DNA of 64,000 nucleotides from Escallonia rubra (taxonomy: Eukaryota > Streptophyta > Magnoliopsida > Escalloniales > Escalloniaceae). This document shows, in pieces, positions 23,095 through 33,824 of this stretch. The stretch spans positions 186,001 through 250,000 of the forward strand of contig JAVXUO010002717.1 in NCBI GenBank assembly GCA_033065855.1. The letters are read 5' to 3'. A program made the position numbers and the translations under genes. The stretch's first letter is position 1. Each line of letters starts with the position of its first letter. The notes under the pieces were generated by a model. It had not been told where the DNA came from. It ran no database searches and saw only the letters and a list, made by a program, of their open reading frames with translations.

Positions 23095-25000
23095 TTCAGG
23101 TTTATCACTCCGTTGTTGTAACCTATGAACAGAGACTAACCTCTGTTACTTGTAGTCTTGATAACAGATGGCACCCTATGTTTATTTGTCAAATTTTGCA
23201 GGGGATTTTTTCAATTTTAGATTCCAATAGTTAGGTTTGTCTGTATTTATCCTTGAGAACGAATGAGTCAATTAGTTTTATGTTTTTGTACACGTGGAAA
23301 GAGAAGAATGACGGAAAAAGGAAGAATGATAGAGTGTCAATTACTTTGGCCATATTAACTTTGGTTTGTTTCATAAGTTTGTTCAATAAAATTTGACTTT
23401 TTGGGCTCTTTGAAATGCTTCTTTATGTTGATTAGGATCCTAAATTTGTTTCAGGACCACCCTTGTTGCTATATTTTATTCCTCGGCTGTGCATGTTACT
23501 TCATCTTGATTCCCTTCAATCTTAAAGTTATGGTGTAAGCATTTAGTACTATTAGTTCCACGATTGGTGCAAAGGGCAAAAATTTGCCGGTTTCTAGCAT
23601 GATGAGATTGTCCGTTAGCCGTAGCCTATCACGTTTTGGTGACACTCCAAATTGATTTTGGATAAATGCTAAGAATGTTGTGCCCTCATGGAGAGAGCAT
23701 TGAACCAAACAACTGAATTTGAATAGCACAGACAAGTAGCTGTTATGCGCAATGGAGAAGGATGAGTTGAGTACCTACTCGTAATACCACTCCATCTCTG
23801 GTAGACGATGGCATCATGTGTTCCCTAGAGTTGTGTATATGGGTAAGTTCTTTTCTTCACTATATCATCTTCCCTTACTGACTCTTTTGTTAACTTTGCA
23901 CCTGATAATTTATTCTAGAATAGCAGCCAGTCGAAAGCGAGCGCAATATCTCTTATTGTTTCCAGTTGTAATATGCAATAATCACTAAATTGAGCTCTGA
24001 TATGCAGCTGGCTTGTGACCGAGCACCACATCAATTCCCTCATGGAAGATCCTGTACCAGTAGTGCAATTGATAGAAGGTGCCATGTTGACGTACAAGGA
24101 CAACAGCATGGAGACGAAACCGACCCGTACCTGAAGACGTCGTAAGGTGGAAACAGCTTGAAACTGGAAACAACTTGAAACTGCACGGTGGAAGTGACAA
24201 ATTACAAGGGCGGGAACGTTCATTAAATCTGGCATTGGTGAATCGGGCAGCTCTTCTCCAGTACCCTTCCCCTGTAATTTTCCTCAATACACTCTCGGAT
24301 GTGCCCTTTCATATCCACTCATATCTAGCGCTAAATAGTGCTTCCTTAGCTTTATCAAAGTCTACCGATACTAAAGGGATCGTAGCCTGGTGGTGGTTTT
24401 GCTGATTAAAGTTTGAAGGTTGGTACATCTCTCTCCCTCAAATTTCGCCGTGGGGACTAAAACTTACCGTGTTTTTCCCTCATGTTACTTAGAGGTGACT
24501 GTAAATTGTAGACTTTCACCCTCGGAAAAAAACAAGGGTTATTGCTGGTGCCGAATGTAGTACATCATTAGGTATCATAATTGTGCCGAATGTTGCGGTC
24601 GGCAGGATGTAGCCTCATCTTGTAAGTCCCTGTTGTACCAAAGGCATCTCGAAACAAGTACTCTTTAACCTGTGAAGAAGTTTAAATTCCAGAACAACCT
24701 CTGGTATTGCAACGATGAGCATAAACCTCTCATCTCGCGCACTGTTAGGCTGTGTTTGGCAAGCCGGACTCGTCATCAAGAAATATAGGCTCTTGGTGTT
24801 GTGTTTAGGGTTCCGGATCTCGGTGCTGAATGGGCTATACAAGAAGCGGGTGGCAGCTGCAGAGCATAGAACCAAAATCCGGACGTGTATCAGAAAGGGG
24901 TTCTGGACGTGGCCGGAGGTGGTGGTTTCTTGGCAACTTAGCAAAATTATGTTAAGCACTCTCTTAACTTTTCGCAGAATTTAGAGGATCTTAACATCCC
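23095..25000. other. 3' flank of the IPUT1-like gene, no further gene recognised
   Basis: The first few hundred bases after the stop should hold the 3' UTR. Short ORFs occur on both strands (for example 23915-24235 and 24615-24959, minus) but none has a recognisable domain or exon structure. Nothing else is supported. Confidence 0.5.
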
Positions 25001-25009
25001 TTGCAAAAC

Positions 25010-25174
25010 GGATCAAGATCTTCTGCTGTACAGCATTTAGCGACAAAAGATTGTCATTTAAAGTGTTTTGTCGCTGTTACTGAAATTTATAGTGACAATT
25101 TTTTGTCGCTAAAAAACATTTAGCGACATTTTGTGGGTACAGCTCTTCTGCTGTACAGCAGAGGATCTTGATTC
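25010..25174. mobile_element. Mutator-type MITE, 165 bp, exact 9-bp target duplication
   Basis: The terminal inverted repeats GGATCAAGATCTTCTGCTGT and GAATCAAGATCCTCTGCTGT (right end, inverted) are flanked on both sides by the exact nonamer TTGCAAAAC (25001-25009 and 25175-25183). Nine-base duplications are the Mutator-superfamily hallmark. The interior has inverted AGCGACAAAA / TTTTGTCGCT blocks, giving a second-level hairpin. Confidence 0.9.
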
Positions 25175-26049
25175 TTGCAAAACTAGCATCCTAGCATAAC
25201 CAAAAAAATAAAAAATAAAAATGTTTTTAATACTTCCCTTCCGTTACCGTGTTGCATGTTGAGCCTATCCCACCAAAGTTATAATCTTCAAACAAGTATT
25301 CATTTTTGAACATATTCTTACCCCTTAGATAGATAATTGTTCTTTACACGTGTTTTTACAAACTTATACATTTAGTCCATTCCGTTTGAGACTTGTTCAT
25401 ATTAATTTTCTTTTTCCAGAAAGTATGGTAATTGTTTTTTTAATTTTTGTGGTCAATTTTTATGTTTCAATAACTTACAATTATAACACCAATAGGGCGT
25501 AATTTCCATTTTAGGAGCACTTTATATCTTTTCGGTACGAATAAATAACTTAAAATTTTAAAGACACTCATCTTTATTTGTCAGTACAATAAATAGTGAT
25601 TGGTATTTGCCCACCATAAGATATAACGAGTTTATCTAACAATCGTTCCTTTTACCACCAAACAGTGCGAAGGTAAAATTGTAAACCCTTGAGCATAAAA
25701 TCAACAAAATCTATAAAAATATCCTTTTCTTCACCTTTTCTTACTGAAAGTGAATGAATTAAATTCAACTAACAATCATTCCTCAAGGTCACCTCATTCC
25801 TCGAATTCCTAGTTAAGTTTTTACAATATATTTTTTCTCCTCTTATCATCTTAGGAGAAAACTTTTTGTTTTTGTTTTTTTTTTCTTTCCCTTATCTTAG
25901 AGTCTAACTGTATACCCAAAAGTCGTACAACTGATGTTTCACGCTCTCGATCCCACCCCTTGAAGATTTACAGAAGTCCTCGAGGATGAAGAATTGCTAG
26001 GCATACTCGACAACCTCCTTTTGCTCTTATAATAAGGCCAACTACGATA

Positions 26050-26425
26050 AATAAGAATGCAATTATGGTATCTTTTGCGATGGCAATAAAATGTAGATTG
26101 CATGCTAATAAAGCTATTGCTAGGCCTATTATAACGATAAATGTGATCCAATGTTTATGGTGCAAAACTTTGGTTCAATACACAAGGCTGATTTTTTTTA
26201 TTTTATTTTTAAAACACATATTTTAGAGTTGTCCATCCCTTTTTAACCATCCGGCTATGAAAAATCAGAGCAACATTCTTATATCTTTCGCAATGGCAAT
26301 ACAATGTAGATTGCATGCTAGTAAGGCTGTTGGTAGGCCTCTAGAAAATTAAAGACAAATGAAATCAAATATATGCACAGTTAAAAACACTTGGATCAAT
26401 ACACAAAGTTGATTTATTCTTGTGC
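26050..26425. repeat. Two diverged direct copies of a ~150-bp segment
   Basis: The blocks at about 26050-26205 and 26272-26425 share CAATGGCAATA-AATGTAGATTGCATGCTA, CTATTGCTAGGCCT-like and CAATACACAA-GTTGATTT landmarks. The first overlaps a 65-codon minus-strand ORF (25968-26165) predicted to hold two hydrophobic segments (ITFIVIIGLAIALLACNL, IIAFLFIVVGLII). I do not recognise that protein; it may be an eroded gene fragment. Confidence 0.5.
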
Positions 26426-26440
26426 TTTTTTATGCGTACA

Positions 26441-26836
26441 TTAAAGAGGCGCGTTTTAAAGCTGTCCATCCATTTTTTTAACTTCCATTCACCAGCTTAG
26501 TTTAAAAAATATCTCCTTTTAGTACTGCAGTTTCAATGGTTTTAAGCAAAACTCTAATTATTATCTCACACTTTTATGGACAATTTATTGAAACACCTCC
26601 TCATGCATTTTCAGTTTTAACTCACTTCCTCAATCTATCAAACAACTTAAACATGGCCACAGCCGGGTATAGACAGTATACGTAAGGTTAGCTACAGCTA
26701 GGCTAATCGATTCTCCAATTGAAGCAGTACTTTTTGAATTAATATCTTCTGCTCTTACCATGAAATCTCTTATGCTACGACCTCTAGTCTATTCTCAAAT
26801 TTGAGTTTTTCCATTGGTGCTTAGTTTTATGGTATC
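26441..26836. other. Non-coding target region of the Tat element
   Basis: AT-rich sequence without ORF or repeat that I can identify, ending in the GTATC target duplication at 26832-26836. Confidence 0.5.
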
Positions 26837-27280
26837 TGATATAGCTAAAAATATTCCTCCAATCTACGGACGACACGTGGCGGTTATGACGCGTAACCCG
26901 TACGGACTCATTACTGATATGGCACTTACCATATCAATCATCGGGCAGTATCCTAAAAAGGCTCTGAGTCTATCAGCTCAGATTGACATAAGATCCTCTA
27001 AGATCTTAACTGGATTCTAATTAGAGTCGGTCAAAGCTCAGTCCTATTAGGACTCCTCCTTCTACCGCTATATAAAGGGGTCATGCCCCTCAGGTAAACC
27101 TAAGCTCACACATATACACATTGTGTCTTTACTGCTTCTTCAGAGTTCTACATCGTTAGCTATCTCTGACTTAAGCATCGGAGCGTTCCCCCGCCGGAAC
27201 CCCACCCGGCGGTCACTCCGTGTTCTCTTTTGCAGGCCTGATTTCTGGTGTGGTTCCCGATCCAGTTTTTAGCTGCAACA
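26837..27280 (+). repeat. 5' LTR of the Tat element (444 bp)
   Basis: TG...CA termini embedded in an imperfect terminal palindrome (TGATATAGCTAAAAA / TTTTTAGCTGCAACA). A TATA box lies at 27069-27075. It differs from the 3' LTR at four sites (T/C, C/G, C/T, C/A). Confidence 0.95.
27069..27075 (+). promoter_or_regulatory. TATA box of the 5' LTR
   Basis: TATATAA within CCGCTATATAAAGGGG. The same box is present in the 3' LTR near 37450. It should drive the genomic RNA from about 30 bases downstream. Confidence 0.7.
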
Positions 27281-27300
27281 GATTGGCGCCATCTGTGGGA
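27281..27300 (+). other. Primer-binding region of the Tat element
   Basis: Directly after the 5' LTR, GATTGGCGCCATCTGTGGGA resembles the TTGGCGCC-type primer sites of plant Tat/Athila-like elements. Which tRNA primes it I cannot decide without comparison. Confidence 0.6.
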
Positions 27301-27397
27301 CCACTACAGGGAACATGGCTAACCACTCTTCTTCCAATGACTCTTCACAGAATCATCATGCGCGAACTAGCGACTCTCATGATCAGCGCTCGACCCT

Positions 27398-30300
27398 TTG
27401 CGTCGTCGTCGCACCAGTTCTTCTGAAAATAATTACGTCAACGTAACATCTGCTACTCCCGAATCAGAAACTAGACCTCGGAGAAACAAATCTCCAACGT
27501 CTACTCTGAAAAACGGTGACCTTCGCCATTGCCTGAACCGTCAGCTATTCAAAACACCACATGATAACCTTACCAAGGAAATCCATGAACTGAAGGATGT
27601 TGTAAACACTCTTCAGCGAAAGCTTGACATGGCAGTGGCTCCACAGTCCACTCATCATTCTCATCTTGACCCCAGCGACCTTCGTCTTCGTCTTACCTCC
27701 AGATCAAGTTACGGCCACAAGTACAGATCAACGGCTGATCCAACTTATGATCCCAGAGAGAAAGGCGGAGAACACATAACCAGGAGTGGATCATGCTATC
27801 GACGAGATCCATCAATCGAAGGTAGTACCAACTCCTCTCCCAGGAACGTTGCAAAAGCTGCAACCCCTCGAAGATCCGTCCACAGAAAGAGGACGCCTGA
27901 GTCTCGTTCCCAAGAACGAGATTCCTGGAAGGTGGTACCAAGATATCGTTCCCCAGAACGATCTCTCCCAAGGGACGAATCTGGATATCCTTTATCCGAC
28001 GCGATTGAGAAAGCTAAGTTACCTCCAAACTTTCGAATGCCTCAGTGTGACCATTACGACGGGACTAGAGATCCAGGAGAACATGTGTATCAATTTGAAA
28101 CCAACATGCTACTCCTCCAAGTTTCAGATGCCGTCATGTGTAGAGCTTTTCCCACTACTCTCAGAAAAGCTGCGCACACATGGTTTAAGTCTCTTCAACC
28201 AAGATCCATCCACTCCTTCAGCCAATTATCGGATCTCTTCCAAAAACACTTTGTAAGTAGTCGCTCCCGAAGGAAGAATTCGGCGAGTTTACTAAACATT
28301 GTGCAAGAGAAAAATGAGTCTTTGGCAGGCTTTGTTGGACGGTTCAACGCAGCGACTCTCGAGATCGATAATCTAGACGAGTCTGTGAAATACACCGCCT
28401 TTCTCCGCGGTCTCCGTCCGACATCCAAGTTTGCCTTCTCCGTGAACAAAAGTCCTCCAGGCAATATGAGAGCCCTACTTGAGAAGGCAAACAAATATAT
28501 TCAAGCTGAAGAATACCTGGAAACTCACAGAGGGCGACATGGAGAAGAGAAGGAGGACAAGAAGAAAAGATCTCGAGAGATAACTCCTCAAGGGGGAAAA
28601 AGATCTAAGCGTGAAGAACGACGTCCGCGGAACCAGTTTGCTTCAGAAAACTGGACGCCCCTCAATTCCAAGCCATCACAGATCCTCCATGAGATCAAAG
28701 ACAACCAATCTCTCCAGTGGCCAGACAAGATGAGATCCCGACCGAATAAAAGAAACAAGGATTTATGGTGTCACTTCCACAAAGATCATGGCCACACAAC
28801 CGATAATTGCGGGACACTTAAAGCAGCAATTAAAGCTCTTATCAAGCGTGGCCAATTGAAAAAGTTCATAGCTCCAAGAGAAGGTCGACAGCAAACACCA
28901 CCGGTAGAAGAAAACAGAGCAGATCGAGAAGAGAATGCGGGTATAATCAACACTATATCTGGGGGTTTAGCCGCAGGAGGCTCATCGGGACAAGCTCGGA
29001 AAGCATACGCCAGAGAAGTGTGCATAACAAGTCACCCCCCAAATAAGAAACAGAAGTCAATACCCGCACCGGTGATAACCTTCTCCGATGAAGATTTAAA
29101 GGAGGTAAAAACCCCTCACGACGATCCGTTAGTCATCACGATAAAGGCAGAAAATTTCGATGTGAAACGTGTCTTGGTCGATAACGGAAGCTCCGCAGAA
29201 GTCTTGTTTTACGACGCGTTCAAGAAGATGAACATACCAACGGACCGTCTCCGAAAGATGGATACACCGTTGTATGGATTTTCCAATCATCCAGTTGCAG
29301 TCGAAGGTATTATTACACTCCCGGTTACACTCGGCACACCTTCGACACAAGCCAACTTCATGCTCGATTTTGTGGTGGTAAAGGTCCCCTCAGCATACAA
29401 CGCAATATTGGGACGACCAGCACTCAATCAGTTTCAAGCTGTAGTGTCAACTTATCACCTCAAAATGAAATTCCCCACGGAGCAAGGGATTGGAGAGGTC
29501 AAGGGCGACCAAACTACAGCTCGCCAGTGCTACGTGACTTCATGCCGATCAAAAAGCAAGGAATCACTCATTATAGAAGACCTTCGGGAAGATACAAAGA
29601 TGCAAAGGGGAGAACCTGTTGAAGACCTTATCAGCATCGAAGTATATCCCGGGGAAGAAAGCAAGACGGTTCGGATAGGTTCAAATCTTAAGGAAAACAC
29701 CAAACTCGAGTTGGTGAACCTGCTAAGAACCTATGTGGACATTTTTGCATGGACAGCTGCAGATATGCCCGGGATTGATCCTGAAGTCATTACCCATAGG
29801 CTGAATGTTGATCCATTCAAAAAGCCTGTCAAGCAGAAGAAGAGGACTTTTGCGCCAGAAAGACAGGTGAAAATTGAAGAAGAAGTAGATAAACTCCTAA
29901 CGGCTGAATTCATTGAAGAGGTCCACTACCCAGATTGGATTGCCAACGTAGTCATGGTTCCTAAATCAGGCGAGAGATGGCGAATATGTATCGATTACAC
30001 GGATCTTAACAAAGCGTGCCCAAAGGACAGCTACCCGTTCCCAAGAATAGACCTTCTTATCGACGCTACTTCGGGCCATGAACTGCTTAGCTTCATGGAT
30101 GCATATTCTGGTTACAACCAGATTATGATGCACACGGATGACGTATCCAAAACTTCATTCATCACAGAGAGAGGATTATACTGTTATAAAGTGATGCCTT
30201 TCGGACTCAAGAACGCCGGAGCAACATACCAGCGGCTGGTGAACATGATTTTTCGAGACTTGATCGGGACAAATATGGAAGTTTATGTTGACGACATGCT

Positions 30301-31522
30301 CGTCAAAAGCATAAAATCCGAATTCCATGTCAAGGACTTGAAAGAAACTTTTGACATCCTTCGAAAGTATAGAATGAAGTTGAATCCACTCAAGTGCGCT
30401 TTCGGGGTTTCATCAGGAAAGTTCTTGGGGTTTATAGTTTCTCAACGGGGAATCGAAGCAAACCCAGAGAAAATCAAGGCTATTCAGAGCATGGCGTCCC
30501 CAAAAACAATCAAACAAGTACAAGAGTTGACGGGAAGGGTCGCAGCTTTGGGAAGGTTCATGGCCCGATCAGCTGAACGGTGTTTGCCATTCTTCAAAGC
30601 CATCAGAAAGGCAAAAAGTTTCACTTGGACAGATGAGTGCCAGGAGTCATTCGAAGAACTAAAAACCTATTTAAGTTCTCCACCCCTACTTTCAAAACCA
30701 CTTCCAGGTGAAGATTTATTCTTATACCTCTCAGTCACTGACGTTGCAGTCAGTGCTGTTCTAATCAGAGAGGAAGATGGAGTTCAGAAACCCATCTACT
30801 ACATTAGCAAAGTGTTGCAAGATGTAGAAACCAGATACCCGAAGATCGACAAGATCGCATTGACACTTGTCATATCAGCCAGGCGTCTGCGACCATACTT
30901 CCAATCTCATACCATTATCGTACTAACGGACCAACCACTTAGAAAAGTTTTGCTGAGTCCGGAGGCCTCGGGAAGACTAGTCAATTGGTCCGTAGAATTG
31001 GGAGAATTCGATATCCAATACAAGCCTCGCACCGCAATCAAAGCTCAAGCCTTAGCGGACTTCATCGTAGAATGTACCGTACCTGAGGACCCGCCTCAAT
31101 TAGTAATTTCGGAAGTTCAAGATCCTTGGAATCTCTATGTAGATGGATCATCAGCCATTGGCGGCAGCGGAGCCGAGATTATTCTTATTAGTCCAGAAGG
31201 ATTTACTATCGAATACGCACTTCGCTTTGGATTTCAAGCCTCAAATAACGAAGCTGAATATGAGGCCCTTCTTGCGGGGATAAGGTTAGCACACGCCTTA
31301 AAGGTGGACTCCTTATCAGTTCACAGTGATTCCCAACTGGTGGTCAATCACGTCTTGGGAGATTATGAGGCCAGAGATGAAAGAATGGCTCAATATCTCG
31401 ACTTAGTTAAAACAACAGCGGTGAAGTTTCAAAACTTCACCATTCGCCAGATTCCAAGGGATCAGAATGCTCAGGCAGATGCATTATCAAGGCTCGCTTC
31501 CATTGAAGAAATTGATGTCTGA
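27398..31522 (+). CDS. Gag-protease-reverse transcriptase-dual RNase H polyprotein (Tat lineage)
   Basis: The open frame of 1,374 codons has, by residue: capsid-like gag about 208-350 (RMPQCDHYDGTRDPGEHVY), a variant zinc knuckle near 456 (CHFHKDHGHTTDNC), protease near 590 (VLVDNGSSAEV), reverse transcriptase about 830-1050 with RICIDYTDLNKACPKD and the catalytic YVDDM near 964, RNase H about 1107-1222, and an archaeal-type RNase H about 1246-1370 (LYVDGSSAIGGSG, NNEAEYEALLAGI, HSDSQLV). The annotated start codon is TTG. A likelier gag start is ATG at 27315 (MANHSSSNDS), but that frame must shift by one base near 27395 to join this one, so the N-terminus is probably damaged. The frame ends at a TGA (31520-31522) directly followed by in-frame integrase sequence. 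Confidence 0.93.
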   Translation: MRRRRTSSSENNYVNVTSATPESETRPRRNKSPTSTLKNGDLRHCLNRQLFKTPHDNLTKEIHELKDVVNTLQRKLDMAVAPQSTHHSHLDPSDLRLRLTSRSSYGHKYRSTADPTYDPREKGGEHITRSGSCYRRDPSIEGSTNSSPRNVAKAATPRRSVHRKRTPESRSQERDSWKVVPRYRSPERSLPRDESGYPLSDAIEKAKLPPNFRMPQCDHYDGTRDPGEHVYQFETNMLLLQVSDAVMCRAFPTTLRKAAHTWFKSLQPRSIHSFSQLSDLFQKHFVSSRSRRKNSASLLNIVQEKNESLAGFVGRFNAATLEIDNLDESVKYTAFLRGLRPTSKFAFSVNKSPPGNMRALLEKANKYIQAEEYLETHRGRHGEEKEDKKKRSREITPQGGKRSKREERRPRNQFASENWTPLNSKPSQILHEIKDNQSLQWPDKMRSRPNKRNKDLWCHFHKDHGHTTDNCGTLKAAIKALIKRGQLKKFIAPREGRQQTPPVEENRADREENAGIINTISGGLAAGGSSGQARKAYAREVCITSHPPNKKQKSIPAPVITFSDEDLKEVKTPHDDPLVITIKAENFDVKRVLVDNGSSAEVLFYDAFKKMNIPTDRLRKMDTPLYGFSNHPVAVEGIITLPVTLGTPSTQANFMLDFVVVKVPSAYNAILGRPALNQFQAVVSTYHLKMKFPTEQGIGEVKGDQTTARQCYVTSCRSKSKESLIIEDLREDTKMQRGEPVEDLISIEVYPGEESKTVRIGSNLKENTKLELVNLLRTYVDIFAWTAADMPGIDPEVITHRLNVDPFKKPVKQKKRTFAPERQVKIEEEVDKLLTAEFIEEVHYPDWIANVVMVPKSGERWRICIDYTDLNKACPKDSYPFPRIDLLIDATSGHELLSFMDAYSGYNQIMMHTDDVSKTSFITERGLYCYKVMPFGLKNAGATYQRLVNMIFRDLIGTNMEVYVDDMLVKSIKSEFHVKDLKETFDILRKYRMKLNPLKCAFGVSSGKFLGFIVSQRGIEANPEKIKAIQSMASPKTIKQVQELTGRVAALGRFMARSAERCLPFFKAIRKAKSFTWTDECQESFEELKTYLSSPPLLSKPLPGEDLFLYLSVTDVAVSAVLIREEDGVQKPIYYISKVLQDVETRYPKIDKIALTLVISARRLRPYFQSHTIIVLTDQPLRKVLLSPEASGRLVNWSVELGEFDIQYKPRTAIKAQALADFIVECTVPEDPPQLVISEVQDPWNLYVDGSSAIGGSGAEIILISPEGFTIEYALRFGFQASNNEAEYEALLAGIRLAHALKVDSLSVHSDSQLVVNHVLGDYEARDERMAQYLDLVKTTAVKFQNFTIRQIPRDQNAQADALSRLASIEEIDV

Positions 31523-32839
31523 CGACCGGTCTACCTTGAGTTCCTCAAAGACCGCAGTATCAGTTCTCAAGCTAACATTCAAGTAATAGATCAAGAACCT
31601 TGCTGGATGGACACAATCATGAAATACTTGTCCACAGGCGAATTACCAAGTACAAGACGCGAGGCCAGAAATCTTCGTATCAAAGCTGCGCGGTACGCCA
31701 TAGTGGAAGGTACTTTATACAAGAAATCGTTCAGCCTTCCATACCTCAGATGTCTGCGTCCATCAGAATCCCTCTACGCATTACAAGAAGTTCATGAAGG
31801 GATATGTGGCCAACATCTTGGAGGAAGAACATTAGCACAGAAAATCCTAAGACAAGGATATTACTGGCATACGATGCAGAAGGATGCGATCGACTTCACA
31901 CGAAGATGCGATAGATGTCAGAGGTTCGCACCGGTCTCTCACACACCGGTTGCTCCTTTAACTGCGATTGTTTCCCCCATCCCTTTTGCTATATGGGGAA
32001 TGGATCTCCTGGGACCTTTTCCCATGGCGTCCGGACAACGACGATTTGTGATTGTAGCGATAGACTACTTCACCAAGTGGACCGAAGCAGAATCTCTGGC
32101 TACCATTACTTCAACCAAATGTGAGGACTTCTTTTGGAAAAATGTTGTCTGCCGTTTTGGAGTGCCAAGAGCTTTGGTGGTTGATAACGGAAAACAGTTT
32201 GACAACAGCAATTTCTGAAGCTTTTATGCGAATCTTTCAATTGATTTGAGATTCACTTCTGTAGCTCATCCGCAATCCAATGGTCAAACTGAAAACATGA
32301 ATCGAAACATCTTGCAAGGGTTGAAGAAAAAGCTAGATGATGCTAAAGGAGCATGGGTAGACGAACTCCCCAAAGTGTTATGGGCTTATCGAACAACTCC
32401 ATACTCAGTCACCGGAGAAACACCTTTCTTACTCTGCTACGGAACGGAAGCAATGTTACCAGTCGAGATAGGAGTTCCAACAATACGGGCCTTACACTTC
32501 AACGAATTAAGTAACGAAGATGGACTCCGAGCAAATCTTGATTTGGTAGATGAAGCTCGAATTCAAGCCCATGCACGATCTGTCGTCATAAAACAACGAG
32601 TGGCACGATATTACAATCGGAGAGTCCGATCCAAACAGTTCAGCGACGGAGATTTGGTCCTTCGCAAACTAGAAGTTTCGGATCCAAAAGCAGCGACGGG
32701 AAAGTTATCTCCAAACTGGGAAGGACCCTACCGTGTTATAAAGGTGCTCAAACCGGGCGCCTATGCACTAGGGAAACTTTCTGGAGAACCCATCCCTCGT
32801 ACTTGGAATGCTGAGAACTTGTGCAGATATTACCAGTAG
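31523..32839 (+). pseudogene. Integrase part of the Tat polyprotein, separated by TGA stops
   Basis: This continues in the same frame as the upstream polyprotein. It has the zinc-binding HHCC region (EVHEGICGQHLGG then CDRCQRFA), the catalytic core (WGMDLLGPFP, IDYFTKWTEAE, ALVVDNGKQFD, SNGQTENMN) and a C-terminal SH3-like part (LSPNWEGPYRVIKVLKPGAY). One TGA at 31520-31522 cuts it from RNase H and another at 32216-32218 cuts the catalytic core between the second Asp and the Glu. Both stops would be CGA before a single C-to-T change. Without them, gag-pol would be one frame of about 1,814 codons. As written, no active integrase can be made. Confidence 0.9.
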
Positions 32840-33043
32840 TGTCTCGGCACGAGCTGAAACACTTCCTTTTTTGGGGGATAAGGGGCACAGACCTTATCAG
32901 AACTCCAACATCTTAAAAATAATCTTTAGCAGATTGTTTCGAATAAATGGGTTGTTAAGCAATCCAATGTAAACTTTATTTTCTACTCTATTAATAAAGT
33001 TATTCCTTCTCAGTATTGTTGTAATAGAAGCTTAGCCAAAACA

Positions 33044-33480
33044 TTCTGTCCGAACAGAGTGACTGCCGAACACTCTGCCCGAACAGAGTGACTGCCGAAC
33101 ACTCTGCCCGAACAGAGTGAAAAGCATAGCCGAAACATTCTGTCCGAACAGAGTGACTGCCGAACACTCTGCCCGAACAGAGTGACTGCCGATAACTCTG
33201 CCCGAACAGAGTGACAAGCATAGCCAAAACATTCTGTCCGAACAGAGTGACTGCCGAACACTCTGCCCGAACAGAGTGACAAGCATAGCCAAAACATTCT
33301 GTCCGAACAGAATGACGGCCGAACACTCTGCCCGAACAGAGTGACAAGCTTAGCCAAAACATTCTGACCGAACAGAATGACGGCCGAGTACTTTGCTCGA
33401 ACAGAGTGAGAGATTTAAACTAAAACATTCTGTTTAAAACAGAGTGATGGCCGAGCACTTTGCCCGAACAGAGTGTATAA
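33044..33480. repeat. Palindrome-cored tandem array A, downstream of pol
   Basis: Repeats of about 32-36 bp alternate between CCGAACAGAGTGACTGCCGA-type and AGCATAGCCAAAACATTCTG-type units. The recurrent core CACTCTGCCCGAACAGAGTG is a perfect 7-bp inverted repeat around CCCGAA. Units decay toward the right end. The same core builds array B at 36110-37095, on the other side of the antisense gene. ORFs over it on the minus strand are repeat translations. Confidence 0.9.
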
Positions 33481-33824
33481 CTCTTGAGTTCTGTAAAAAT
33501 ACAAGAGAAGGCCAAACGGATTAGCTACAGTTCTAAATCCGTGAAGAAACAAAAGTTAATGGGGGCATCGTCACTCCACTAAAGCTTTTGCTTCTTCGAA
33601 TTATAGGCCGAGCGAGGGTGCTCGACTTCTTTGCCAACTCTTTAAGTGACGAATAGAGAGTTAAGCCAAAGTAAAAATCAATTAATACTGTGTGAAAGGC
33701 AAAGATAAACCGCGAGAAACACATAGTAAAATTGAAACGTCGTGAAAGATAAAGAGTTTTACAATAAGCCCTTAATCGGGCATCAGAATTCTGTCTACAA
33801 AGAGCTAAAGGCCTAGATACAAAT

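Noticed and set aside
23915-24959. ORFs of 100-114 codons on the minus strand downstream of IPUT1-like gene
   Set aside because: No motif, no repeat across strands, and ordinary chance length for this region.
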